From Planctomycetota bacterium (GTDB lineage: Bacteria > Planctomycetota > Phycisphaerae > UBA1845 > PWPN01): a stretch of DNA of 7,954 nt. Made by a program: the position numbers and the translations under genes. The stretch lies in contig CP070790.1 in assembly GCA_020346805.1 (NCBI GenBank), forward strand, positions 164,974-172,927, written 5' to 3'. The notes beneath the pieces are model-generated. The model was not told the DNA's origin, ran no database searches, and saw only the letters and a list, made by a program, of their open reading frames with translations. Of this stretch, positions 1 to 6,323 are shown one piece after another. Numbering within the stretch: position 1 is the stretch's first letter; every line of letters begins with the position of its first letter.

Positions 1-21
1 AATGGCCGTAATCCTAATTAG

Positions 22-115
22 AATATCGTCATCTCTGACGGTCAAATTCTGAAGTTATCTAACTAATTTACCTACAAGGGATTATAACACATAACACCAC
101 GGCGTAATATCGTCA
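22..115. repeat. Pair of short direct repeats AATATCGTCAnCT
   Basis: AATATCGTCA occurs at 22-31 and again at 106-115, and both copies continue as nCT, giving 12 of 13 matching positions 84 bp apart. They flank the possible leftward promoter at 81-89. This could be a pair of regulator binding sites, but two copies in AT-rich DNA are weak evidence. Confidence 0.25.
81..89 (-). promoter_or_regulatory. Possible extended -10 promoter pointing out of the window
   Basis: On the minus strand the sequence reads TGTTATAAT, a perfect TATAAT preceded by TGn, which is the extended -10 form. No good -35 hexamer lies 16-18 bp upstream, but extended -10 promoters can do without one. Transcription would run leftward from about position 74 into a gene outside the window. 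A chance match in AT-rich DNA is possible. Confidence 0.3.
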
Positions 116-237
116 CCTAAAAGAATTTATAGGTAATCTTATACGTTTATTAATTATATGATGTTCTTTGAGGGAAAGTCACCAATTATGAAAATTACAT
201 TATTAACCCCACCAAAAATACCCCTTTAATTTTGATA

Positions 238-3200
238 CTAACCTATAATCACCTCCAGCGTTTCATCCTGATATAGAGTCACGCCATGCGGGAAGGTAAG
301 GATCAGTCGGCCGTTCTTATAAGCGTGACTCGCATCGCAGGCCCTGCCTGAGACCGAGGTTTTAACCTTGGGGGTTTCTTCGGTATTATCCAGGTCCAAA
401 GCCAATTCCTTCAAATGGAGTTGGCCCCAATGAACCTGAACCGTATTAACTTGTGAATTACCTCCTTGTTTTTGAGCAAATGTGCCCCATCCTTGCGCGG
501 CGGTAAATGCAGAACGGAAGTTTTCCGGTGAGATCTTGGGTGAGAAAGCCAGATAATGTTTCGGGCCATGGTATTGGTAACCGGCCAGCGCGGTAAAGCA
601 TCCCCAACTGGCCAGGGCTCGAGCATAGTGATCGCCACATTCAACCTCATTATAAGGATTATGCTTCGACGGATGATAGCGATCATGAATAGCGCGAATA
701 ATTGCCAATCCCTCGGTTAACATTCCTTCCCAAATCATGTTACCGGCCACCTGGTATTCGATCCCGGTCCAGACTTCATTCTTATAACGAACACCCTTAT
801 CCAAGTGTGGACTCTTTGGCCAGGTACAGGTAAACAACCCCGCTTCTCCAGGACTTATAAACCAACGTCCGGGTTTATGAGCTTGATTGTGGGCGGTGAC
901 ATCGGGAGCCCAATTATATTTCCAAACGGACTGAAGGGCTTTTTTAACGTGGCTTTGTGGATAGATATTCCCGAGGGCAAGTTGACGGGCCCACCCCTGC
1001 CCGAATAGCTGATCGGACAAACATCCTCGGCCATACTGGTGTTGAGGATGTTCTTTCAAATCAACATCCTGAATAAAATACTCATCGTTCCATAACCGCT
1101 CGAGTGAAAGTCGCCTTCCGTTCTGATAGATCTTCCTTACACGTCTGGCAAAATCCTGATCCCCTACTTCCCCGGCCATTTCCTCACCGGCACGTAAAGC
1201 CGCCAGATAGAGTGAGCCGACAAAGGTATTGGGGCCAAAAAAGTTGATATCAAAAGTATTATGTTGACTGTTTTCGATGAGGCCGTCGGCATTGTTGTCC
1301 TGTTCGACGGCATATTCAAGGACTTTTCTGATTTTGGGCCAATTGCGTTTGAGATAATTTTTGTCGGCCGACATCAGATGTTCGCGATAACACTTCAGCA
1401 CCGTCCCGCACTGTCCGTCGGCGGCGTATGCGTTGTTGACCTTGCCACGGAAAGCCACCATCCCATCGGGATGAAAGGCTTCACCCAGATCCTGCATTTC
1501 CCGTACACTGCGTTCCAAAGCAGGAAACAGGCGAGACGATCCGTGAGCATAGTTCCAGACATGAGTACATGTACCTGCACAACAACCTACACCCTCCCAG
1601 GCCCAGAATCGGCCGTTCTTCCACCACATACAGGTACCGGTAGCCAGATAGGACACGGTGGAATGCAGCCGATTCAAGAGCCAATAAGGCAAAGTGCTGT
1701 CATAATAGGTATCCCGCCATTTGCGGGTATGGCCGGTCAGTCTATCGTGATTATCCAATACATAATGGGCGACATCAGAGGCATGGGTAAACCAGTTGGC
1801 ATACATGTGTCCGGTCCCATGCTCAGGATAAGAACGAAGGGCATCCACTATATACTTACGATTGGGAAAAACCCAACCAAGAACAAAAGTAAATGTATGT
1901 TTCGCTCCCGGAGCTAATTCAATATAGCAGGACATAAGTGCCGATTTCCGCTTATCCGTATTTGAATACAACATATCGGAATCAACGACATACTCATCCC
2001 CGGCCATTGAAAGCAAAGTCAGGGCCTGCCGGATTTGTTCAGACGGGGCATTCTCTCCTGACATACCTAATACTAAAGATCCATTATCTTCCAAATCATC
2101 AAAAGACAAAATCCGCTCACGACATTCATCAGAAAGCTCAATATGATCAACGTTGATGTGGCCCCAGCTCCCTGTTTGCTGATCAACAATAACAATTTGT
2201 CCCTGCTTCCCCTGATAATTCATCACATTCCAGGTACGCCAAGTGAGCTGTTCTCTTCTTTGTCCGCTGGCCGAACGCACGGCTTTGCCATCCACAAGCA
2301 AAGTAACCTGCAAATTGGCGCCGTGCCTTCCACCCCCAACCAGGAGATTGATAAACCGGCGGTTTATTTCAAACTTTGGTGAGGTCAATCTACCTTTGGA
2401 ATTGTCTCCTCCCCAATAGGTATTCACTAATCCCTTGCCCAAATAGCCGGATACAGGGGTCTGATTCTCAAGCGCCCCAGCGGCGGGCTTGTTTCCGAAG
2501 GCCTTTCCTTCCACCTGCCAATCGCCATAGTCTTCGCCTTCAAAATCCGCCAATACGATAGCTGGCCGCGGCCTGGCCCGTTGATCTTCGGGCAGGGGTT
2601 CTGCGGTATGAAGGATCAAGGCCCGGCCTTTCTGGTTAACGATTCGATTTCGACGAAGAGCCGGCACCCACTTGTCAGAATGGAAACAAACCGCATTTTC
2701 AAGCCAGCCTAATATGCCGGCCCGTAACTTTTGGTTAGAGCTGTTTTCAACGGTGACATGAAAGAGTGTGGCCGGCAAACCGGAATCCTGGGCATTGAGC
2801 GGGATAAAAGGCGAGAAGGCTTCCATCTCGATCCTGACCGGAAATTTCTCATCGGCATAGCGAACAGTACCAATGGGATATTCACCAACGAACTCAACGG
2901 CAGGAAAATCCTTCTTGTTTAATTTCCTGGCAGACTTTTTGCCGTTCTGATCGACGACTACCGCAAAACCCTGGTCCACGGGCGAATCCGGTGTGCGATA
3001 TTTATCATAGAGCCCTCTTCCGGTACCAGTAAAATGAGACTGATTAAAAATCTGCCAACAGCCAAGCGTCCCATCGCCGCACAGATAAAGTTGACCGGCA
3101 CCGATCCCACCTACCGGCATACCGATAGTATCAAGATCTTTACCGCGATAAACTTCCTGCACTCCGCGGGTAAAGAGACTGTTCAACCACTCTTTCGACA

Positions 3201-3441
3201 ATTTCTTATCGGCAGGAACGAAGTGGCTTATATCGCCTTTGCCTTTATTATTGGTAAATGGGCCGGCCATTACCGATACCGGCCCCGTTAACGACGAACA
3301 GGACACCAGCCCCAAACCGGCCACTTGTAAGAAATGCCGTCGGCTGGTGCCAGGACAACAATCGGCAGTTCCACACGAACACTTAGTTTCATCATCCGAT
3401 TCAACAGGTGCATCAGGTTTAAATTTCCGGTTATCACTCAT
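238..3441 (-). CDS. Exported GH116-family glycoside hydrolase (GBA2_N + DUF608) with an inserted module
   Basis: GH116 enzymes are retaining beta-glycosidases (beta-glucosidase, beta-xylosidase, glucosylceramidase, N-acetylglucosaminidase). Residue numbers count from the outer of two adjacent ATGs (3444). The inner ATG at 3441 is preferred because GGGAG (3448-3452) lies 6 nt before it but only 3 nt before the outer one. A Tat signal, SRRHFLQ, is at 34-40, with a lipobox-like LVSC at 46-49 and an alternative VMA-G cleavage site at 58-61. A Cys cluster (C22, C24, C29, C30) precedes the twin Arg. The N-terminal domain shows IGMPVGGIGAGQ (108-117) and GDG...W.IFN (123-134). The catalytic domain spans about 585-955: E617 in WAWEG fits the nucleophile and D732 in NTFD fits the acid/base, by comparison with the known GH116 motifs. 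About 145 residues (295-440) interrupt the N-terminal domain. The gene lies 15 nt after the GH172 gene in the same operon. The family is near certain; the substrate is unknown. Confidence 0.93.
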   Translation of the reverse strand: MSDNRKFKPDAPVESDDETKCSCGTADCCPGTSRRHFLQVAGLGLVSCSSLTGPVSVMAGPFTNNKGKGDISHFVPADKKLSKEWLNSLFTRGVQEVYRGKDLDTIGMPVGGIGAGQLYLCGDGTLGCWQIFNQSHFTGTGRGLYDKYRTPDSPVDQGFAVVVDQNGKKSARKLNKKDFPAVEFVGEYPIGTVRYADEKFPVRIEMEAFSPFIPLNAQDSGLPATLFHVTVENSSNQKLRAGILGWLENAVCFHSDKWVPALRRNRIVNQKGRALILHTAEPLPEDQRARPRPAIVLADFEGEDYGDWQVEGKAFGNKPAAGALENQTPVSGYLGKGLVNTYWGGDNSKGRLTSPKFEINRRFINLLVGGGRHGANLQVTLLVDGKAVRSASGQRREQLTWRTWNVMNYQGKQGQIVIVDQQTGSWGHINVDHIELSDECRERILSFDDLEDNGSLVLGMSGENAPSEQIRQALTLLSMAGDEYVVDSDMLYSNTDKRKSALMSCYIELAPGAKHTFTFVLGWVFPNRKYIVDALRSYPEHGTGHMYANWFTHASDVAHYVLDNHDRLTGHTRKWRDTYYDSTLPYWLLNRLHSTVSYLATGTCMWWKNGRFWAWEGVGCCAGTCTHVWNYAHGSSRLFPALERSVREMQDLGEAFHPDGMVAFRGKVNNAYAADGQCGTVLKCYREHLMSADKNYLKRNWPKIRKVLEYAVEQDNNADGLIENSQHNTFDINFFGPNTFVGSLYLAALRAGEEMAGEVGDQDFARRVRKIYQNGRRLSLERLWNDEYFIQDVDLKEHPQHQYGRGCLSDQLFGQGWARQLALGNIYPQSHVKKALQSVWKYNWAPDVTAHNQAHKPGRWFISPGEAGLFTCTWPKSPHLDKGVRYKNEVWTGIEYQVAGNMIWEGMLTEGLAIIRAIHDRYHPSKHNPYNEVECGDHYARALASWGCFTALAGYQYHGPKHYLAFSPKISPENFRSAFTAAQGWGTFAQKQGGNSQVNTVQVHWGQLHLKELALDLDNTEETPKVKTSVSGRACDASHAYKNGRLILTFPHGVTLYQDETLEVIIG
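2125..2562 (-). other. Inserted beta-sandwich-like module inside the GH116 N-terminal domain
   Basis: Residues about 295-440 of the GH116 protein do not belong to the family core. They begin LADFEGEDYGDWQVEG and AFGNKPAAG, continue with GYLGKGLVNTYWGGDNSKG and LTSPKFEI, then FINLLVGGGRHG, LLVDGKAVRSASG and W.TWNV, and end WGHINVDHIELSD. From memory this order of motifs is found as an accessory module on planctomycete glycosidases such as GH32-type proteins, where it resembles concanavalin/galactose-binding folds. A carbohydrate-binding role is inferred. The typical GH116 sequence resumes at FDDLEDNGSLVLG (448-460). Confidence 0.65.
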
Positions 3442-3447
3442 CATAGT

Positions 3448-3452
3448 CTCCC
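3448..3452 (-). promoter_or_regulatory. Ribosome binding site deciding the GH116 start
   Basis: GGGAG on the minus strand lies in the 15-nt gap between the two operon genes. It is 3 nt from the ATG at 3444 and 6 nt from the ATG at 3441, so the second ATG is the more likely start. Confidence 0.6.
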
Positions 3453-3459
3453 AGACTGG

Positions 3460-4629
3460 CTATTTTTTCTTCTTCGCTCCGGGCGCCGGCATGATGTCGG
3501 CCGATCGAGCGGCACGATCCGGGAAAGGTGGCATCTGTTTGACCGGTTTAGGTTGATACCAGTAGGCCACACTGCACCAGTCGTCGCTGCGTTCGAACAG
3601 ACCTTTGTTACCCCAGCCAATCTGTTGGATAGTGGCCTTGAAATTCCTGCGGAAATAGACTGGATCCTTTACATGCCAACGATACATGCTCACCAGGGGC
3701 TGCTTGAATTGCTCGTTTTTTTGATGCAGAGTGCATCCATGATAAGGCGTCTGATACAAGCCCATGCCCCAGGCGGCACAGAAATAATCCTCCGAACCCG
3801 TACCGCAAATGGTGGGATAGTCGGTATCCCCATCCATGTAGAATTTCATCTCACCCTCGCCCCACCAGCCCGGCCCAAGCGAGCGAACGCCGATTACACA
3901 ACCGGCAAAAAATCCGGGGCCTTCGACATTATCGAGAAGGACAAAATCCTGCTTCTTGACCGTGGGATTTTGCCGGCGGAACTGGGCGTGGAATCGGCCG
4001 GTATTGGACGGGAGCTGCTCACGCAGTTCGTAATCAATCTGAAAGAACAAGGCACCCATGGGTTTACTTTCAGGGGACATATCGTTTTCTACCGTAACCT
4101 TGGCATGGGTAGCAAAAGGCATGGGGAAGAAACAGTTAAATCCCTTACCCAGAGTCATAGTTGTGTAAGCTGACGTCATATGGACGGTACGGCCGTGGGC
4201 GGTGCCGAAGAAATCCCCCAAAGGCACTTCAACACTCGGCACTTTACTGCCGTCCCAGTACATACGAATAATCAGATTTCTTAAGCCCATTGGCGAGCGG
4301 TCACGCGGCGTAATCCAGATGTGCCTAATCACCCCACAACCGTCGATATCCATAAGGGTAACGGTTTGGCCAGGTTTAACATTGGAGATACAGGGTGATC
4401 CCTTTCGTCCTCCTTTCGCCTTACCGCCGGCACCGGGGGCACCCGTTTTGTTCTCCCATGTAATCGCCCTGCTGACCACCCCGTCAGGAATAATAGGCAG
4501 ACCGGCTTCATAGTTGTCATTGCTGATAATACTAGCTCCACTAACGTTCGACTGCACCGTGTTGCTATTCAGGTTAAGAACCACAACGGCAATCGACAAA
4601 ACACTAAGTCCTAAAGTTCGATAGAACAT
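3460..4629 (-). CDS. Secreted DUF2961 / GH172-family glycoside hydrolase-like protein
   Basis: The protein has 389 residues, close to the size of single-domain DUF2961 proteins. Characterised GH172 members act on alpha-linked furanoside substrates (difructose dianhydride I synthase/hydrolase, alpha-D-arabinofuranosidase). Residues 1-28 look like a Sec signal peptide with a hydrophobic core LGLSVLSIAVVVLNL. Family motifs follow in order: ITWEN.TGAPG.GG (56-69), GRKGSP, DIDGCGVIRHIWIT (94-107), MYWDG.KVPSVEVPLGDFFG (123-142), FPMPF (168-172), WWGEGE (255-260), GTGSEDYF (276-283) and SVAYWYQ (353-359). E258 or E260 together with E280 match the positions of the catalytic glutamates known in the family, with one extra residue between them compared with the usual spacing. 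The tail ends in KKKK. Strong AGGAGG at 4638-4643 supports the ATG at 4629. It is the first gene of the operon with GH116. Family assignment is secure; substrate is not. Confidence 0.93.
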   Translation of the reverse strand: MFYRTLGLSVLSIAVVVLNLNSNTVQSNVSGASIISNDNYEAGLPIIPDGVVSRAITWENKTGAPGAGGKAKGGRKGSPCISNVKPGQTVTLMDIDGCGVIRHIWITPRDRSPMGLRNLIIRMYWDGSKVPSVEVPLGDFFGTAHGRTVHMTSAYTTMTLGKGFNCFFPMPFATHAKVTVENDMSPESKPMGALFFQIDYELREQLPSNTGRFHAQFRRQNPTVKKQDFVLLDNVEGPGFFAGCVIGVRSLGPGWWGEGEMKFYMDGDTDYPTICGTGSEDYFCAAWGMGLYQTPYHGCTLHQKNEQFKQPLVSMYRWHVKDPVYFRRNFKATIQQIGWGNKGLFERSDDWCSVAYWYQPKPVKQMPPFPDRAARSADIMPAPGAKKKK

Positions 4630-4637
4630 TGAAAAAT

Positions 4638-4643
4638 CCTCCT
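4638..4643 (-). promoter_or_regulatory. Strong ribosome binding site of the GH172 gene
   Basis: A perfect AGGAGG on the minus strand with an 8-nt spacer to the ATG at 4627-4629. It is the strongest Shine-Dalgarno site in the window, which suggests efficient translation of the first operon gene. Confidence 0.85.
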
Positions 4644-4707
4644 GTTAAAGGTGATAAGAGTCTAACGCCGACTTACCATGATGTGCGCATCGCGTGCGCG
4701 GGATGAG

Positions 4708-4736
4708 ATTATGGCACGCCAGCCGTTCCTTGGCAA
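4708..4736 (-). promoter_or_regulatory. Sigma70-like promoter of the GH172-GH116 operon
   Basis: On the minus strand TTGCCA (4731-4736) is followed after exactly 17 bp by CATAAT (4708-4713). Each hexamer matches the consensus at five of six positions. Transcription would start near 4700, giving a leader of about 70 nt before the GH172 start codon. The site lies between two divergent genes. Confidence 0.6.
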
Positions 4737-4747
4737 CCCGGCAGCTC

Positions 4748-4774
4748 TTGACTAACCGCCAAGCGGTGACCAAC
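4748..4774 (+). promoter_or_regulatory. Weak promoter-like site and small inverted repeat before the kinase gene
   Basis: TTGACT (4748-4753) is a good -35 element facing the kinase gene, but no good -10 is found 17-18 bp later (CAACAT or AACATG). A short inverted repeat ACCGC-caa-GCGGT (4755-4767) falls between the two and could be an operator or chance. This region also borders the -35 of the divergent operon promoter at 4731-4736. Confidence 0.25.
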
Positions 4775-4818
4775 ATGTAACCGGTACCATCAAAGAACCA
4801 TTGGAGCGGTCGATTAAC

Positions 4819-5673
4819 GTGAAACCAAGTGATTACATGCATATTGCAGAAGGGGCCGCAGAGCTGCTCGACGAGCTGGGTTTGAATGATGTCGAAGCCG
4901 CTTTGTCATATCGCGGTGGACGGTTTGCCGCCCTGAGTTCGACTTCCGATACGTTGGAGATTTTTCCCCCAACAGGAACCGAGCGTATACCCTCTGTATA
5001 CATGAAGCGTTACCGCTATCCCAAACGCTCGCAACGTATCAAAGCGGTCCTGCGTGGTTCATGGTTCAGAAAAAGTCGGGCCCGCTTCGAGTTTGACCGA
5101 TTATCATCCATGCGTACCCGGGGAATACGCACCATCGAACCGCTGGCGGTCGGCGAACGCCGGATAGCCGGTTTGGTTACCGCCGGCATTCTCATCACCC
5201 GGGGCGTTGCCGGCCAATCACTGCTATCATTCGCCAAAACCGCCGATGACCTTTCACCTGCCGATCGCCGATCCATTGTTACAAAATTGGCACAAAAGGT
5301 GCGCCGCATGCATGAGGCAGGTGTGGTACATGGATCGATGGTCTGGCGGGATATTATCATCCATAAAAATGTCAGCGGCGAATACGATTTCACTTTTCTC
5401 GACCCCGGTTATGTAAAGCGATTTTATCTCCCCGGTTGTCGCCGGTTAGGTTATATGCGCGATATAATCGATCTGGCCGCTACAGCCACACTTTTATGCC
5501 ACAAAAGCGACAGATTACGATTTGTTAAATCATATATTGGAATAACAAAACTTAATTTTCGCCACCGGCTATGGTTAAAGATTATTGCCTGGCGGGCCGG
5601 CCGGTTAACCGCCAAAGAAAAACATAGAATGGAAGTCGACGATATTTTTCTTCCCCCAAACCAAGCAAAATAG
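4819..5673 (+). CDS. Kdo/WaaP-type lipopolysaccharide kinase-family protein, atypical catalytic loop
   Basis: The frame opens with TTG at 4801 (290 residues; numbers below count from it). GTG at 4819 is preferred because GGAG at 4803-4806 precedes it, though at a long 12-nt spacing; ATG at 4837 is a third option. The protein resembles the Kdo/WaaP small-kinase family, which phosphorylates sugars of lipopolysaccharide cores on the cytoplasmic side of the membrane. The lysine of VYMKRYRY (K69) fits the ATP-binding lysine, and E97 in ARFEF fits the alpha-C glutamate. The catalytic loop reads VVHGSMVWRDIII (175-187), so the usual HxD aspartate is S179 and the usual Asn position is D184. FTFLDPG keeps the metal-binding Asp (D201). 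YMRDIIDLA (218-226) fits the helix that follows. No membrane segment is visible. It stands alone, divergent from the glycosidase operon. Family assignment is fairly sure; activity and substrate are open. Confidence 0.8.
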   Translation: MKPSDYMHIAEGAAELLDELGLNDVEAALSYRGGRFAALSSTSDTLEIFPPTGTERIPSVYMKRYRYPKRSQRIKAVLRGSWFRKSRARFEFDRLSSMRTRGIRTIEPLAVGERRIAGLVTAGILITRGVAGQSLLSFAKTADDLSPADRRSIVTKLAQKVRRMHEAGVVHGSMVWRDIIIHKNVSGEYDFTFLDPGYVKRFYLPGCRRLGYMRDIIDLAATATLLCHKSDRLRFVKSYIGITKLNFRHRLWLKIIAWRAGRLTAKEKHRMEVDDIFLPPNQAK

Positions 5674-5755
5674 AAACCAAATTACAAGAATTTATCAGTA
5701 TACCCTTTTTTAATAAAATTATTTTTCACTCTTGGTGCACGGCCAACAATCCAAT

Positions 5756-5780
5756 AAACAAAATTCCAAAGATTTTGTTT
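5756..5780. repeat. Perfect 9-bp AT-rich inverted repeat downstream of the kinase gene
   Basis: AAACAAAAT (5756-5764) and ATTTTGTTT (5772-5780) are perfectly complementary around a 7-nt loop. CCAA (5751-5754) and TTGG (5783-5786) can add four more pairs beyond a small internal loop. It lies about 80 nt after the kinase stop codon and could slow or end transcription there, but the stem is AT-rich and no clear T-tract follows. It overlaps the -35 element of the next candidate promoter. Confidence 0.5.
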
Positions 5781-5807
5781 GCTTGGCTATGCAAATTGAC
5801 TTATACT
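5779..5807 (+). promoter_or_regulatory. Candidate promoter for the 5.8-6.3 kb transcript
   Basis: TTGCTT (5779-5784) is followed after 17 bp by TATACT (5802-5807). The -10 matches the consensus at five of six positions, the -35 at only three. Transcription would begin near 5814 and run through the hairpin-rich stretch and the two small ORFs. Confidence 0.35.
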
Positions 5808-5813
5808 AATAGA

Positions 5814-5947
5814 TGAAAGAGGCACATATCGAAATCTCGGGCAAGCAGCCCAAAATAACCGGAGGGGCAATATAAAATAAGTTCGGGCGGGATTTACAAC
5901 TTAATCCCGCATTAAACGGATGTGACCTTTAAAATTGGATACAGGTC
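5814..5947 (+). other. Hairpin-rich stretch, possible 5' leader or non-coding RNA
   Basis: No gene is seen between the kinase stop (5673) and the weak ORF at 5948. In the last part of this gap there are three hairpins: GGGC-aagca-GCCC (5839-5851), a perfect 8-bp stem GCGGGATT/AATCCCGC with an 8-nt loop (5887-5910), and TGACCT/AGGTCA with a 14-nt loop (5923-5948) that would pair the first base of the ATG at 5948. I compared it by eye with c-di-GMP, cobalamin, glycine and other common riboswitch motifs and found no match. It may be an undescribed leader, a small RNA, or nothing. Confidence 0.3.
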
Positions 5948-6154
5948 ATGCCCCGTATGCCGGAAATAGTCGGTGAATCTCAGGATTCAGGTCCGGAATT
6001 AGCCGAGAATGAGGTACTGGAAACAGAGCGGGAAGTAGATACGTTTACTAACCCGATTTCGGAGGAGATCAAACAACCGGGGGCTTTTGAATCCCCGTTA
6101 CAGTTAAGATTAAACGATTTTTCTGGCGAAGGAGAACGTGCTCCTCCGATATAA
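5948..6154 (+). CDS. Small acidic hypothetical ORF, doubtful
   Basis: A 68-residue frame rich in Glu and Pro (for example GPELAENEVLETEREVD) with no signal peptide, membrane segment or domain that I recognise. The only ribosome-binding hint is CAGG four or five bases before the ATG, and the start codon lies at the edge of a hairpin (5923-5948). It overlaps the next small ORF by 17 nt in another frame. The two could be a real overlapping pair, a decayed or frameshifted gene, or chance frames over a structured RNA. Confidence 0.3.
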   Translation: MPRMPEIVGESQDSGPELAENEVLETEREVDTFTNPISEEIKQPGAFESPLQLRLNDFSGEGERAPPI

Positions 6155-6323
6155 ACAGTGGAAAAGATTATTAGTATCACCGCATAAAGCGGCAAGAAAA
6201 CATATTATTAGCCTCATTAGAGGCAGGGCCAACGGACCGTGCAGGCCGACGGTACCAAAGGTCGATATAAAAGACGCCGACGGCGAACTCCATGAACGGA
6301 TCTTCATCGCAGTTCGCCGTTGA
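6138..6323 (+). CDS. Small basic hypothetical ORF with GTG start, doubtful
   Basis: A 61-residue frame rich in Arg and Lys (KQWKRLLVSPHKAARKH near the N-terminus, ending IFIAVRR). No known domain is recognised. AAGGAG (6129-6134) precedes the GTG, but at only 3 nt, and AGGAG can pair with CTCCT at 6141-6145, which would hide both the site and the start. The frame is open back to 6114, so a fusion with the upstream acidic ORF by frameshift is possible. Its last 15 codons coincide with a long inverted repeat (6278-6322), which argues that this DNA may work as RNA instead. Confidence 0.3.
   Translation: MLLRYKQWKRLLVSPHKAARKHIISLIRGRANGPCRPTVPKVDIKDADGELHERIFIAVRR
6278..6322. repeat. Long two-tier hairpin at the end of the small ORF region
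   Basis: CGACGGCGAACT (6278-6289) pairs with AGTTCGCCGTTG (6311-6322) over 12 positions with a single G-U pair. Inside it, ATGAA (6292-6296) pairs with TTCAT (6303-6307) around CGGATC. The structure is much longer than expected by chance. A second stem, GTTGAG/CTCAAC (6319-6337), overlaps its 3' edge and would compete with it. GCGTTTTAC follows, so it could be a poor intrinsic terminator for rightward transcription. Confidence 0.6.

Larger units (their letters stand above)
1..237. other. AT-rich non-coding stretch downstream of the GH116 gene
   Basis: No open frame of useful length and no recognisable RNA gene is visible here. The stretch begins right after the stop codon of the minus-strand GH116 gene and runs to the window edge. 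It holds a short hairpin (CGTCA-tctc-TGACG, 27-40), a 10-nt direct repeat and a possible leftward promoter, listed separately. I could not find a convincing GC-rich stem with a T-tract that would terminate the GH116 transcript. Confidence 0.7.

Noticed and set aside
1261..1917. Open plus-strand frame of 218 codons inside the GH116 gene
   Set aside because: It is antisense to the conserved catalytic domain of GH116, and its translation shows no domain or normal protein-like pattern.
3334..4173. Open plus-strand frame of 279 codons over the GH172 and GH116 genes
   Set aside because: It lies wholly antisense to two well-supported genes with clear family motifs, has no recognisable domain and no convincing ribosome site, and spans their junction.
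5814..5900. Possible c-di-GMP-I (GEMM) or other known riboswitch suggested by GGGCAAGCAGCCC
   Set aside because: The conserved core motifs of GEMM (GGCAAACC, ACGCAAAGCC, GGTAGGTAGC) are missing, and no other family core that I know fits.
5980..6307. Minus-strand frames of 71 and 65 codons in the intergenic interval, both starting with hydrophobic stretches
   Set aside because: They overlap each other and the plus-strand frames, lack ribosome sites, and have no recognisable content.
6278..6322. Group II intron domain V-like hairpin
   Set aside because: The length is similar, but the AGC triad and the typical 3' bulge are missing, and no intron-encoded protein or other domains are nearby.
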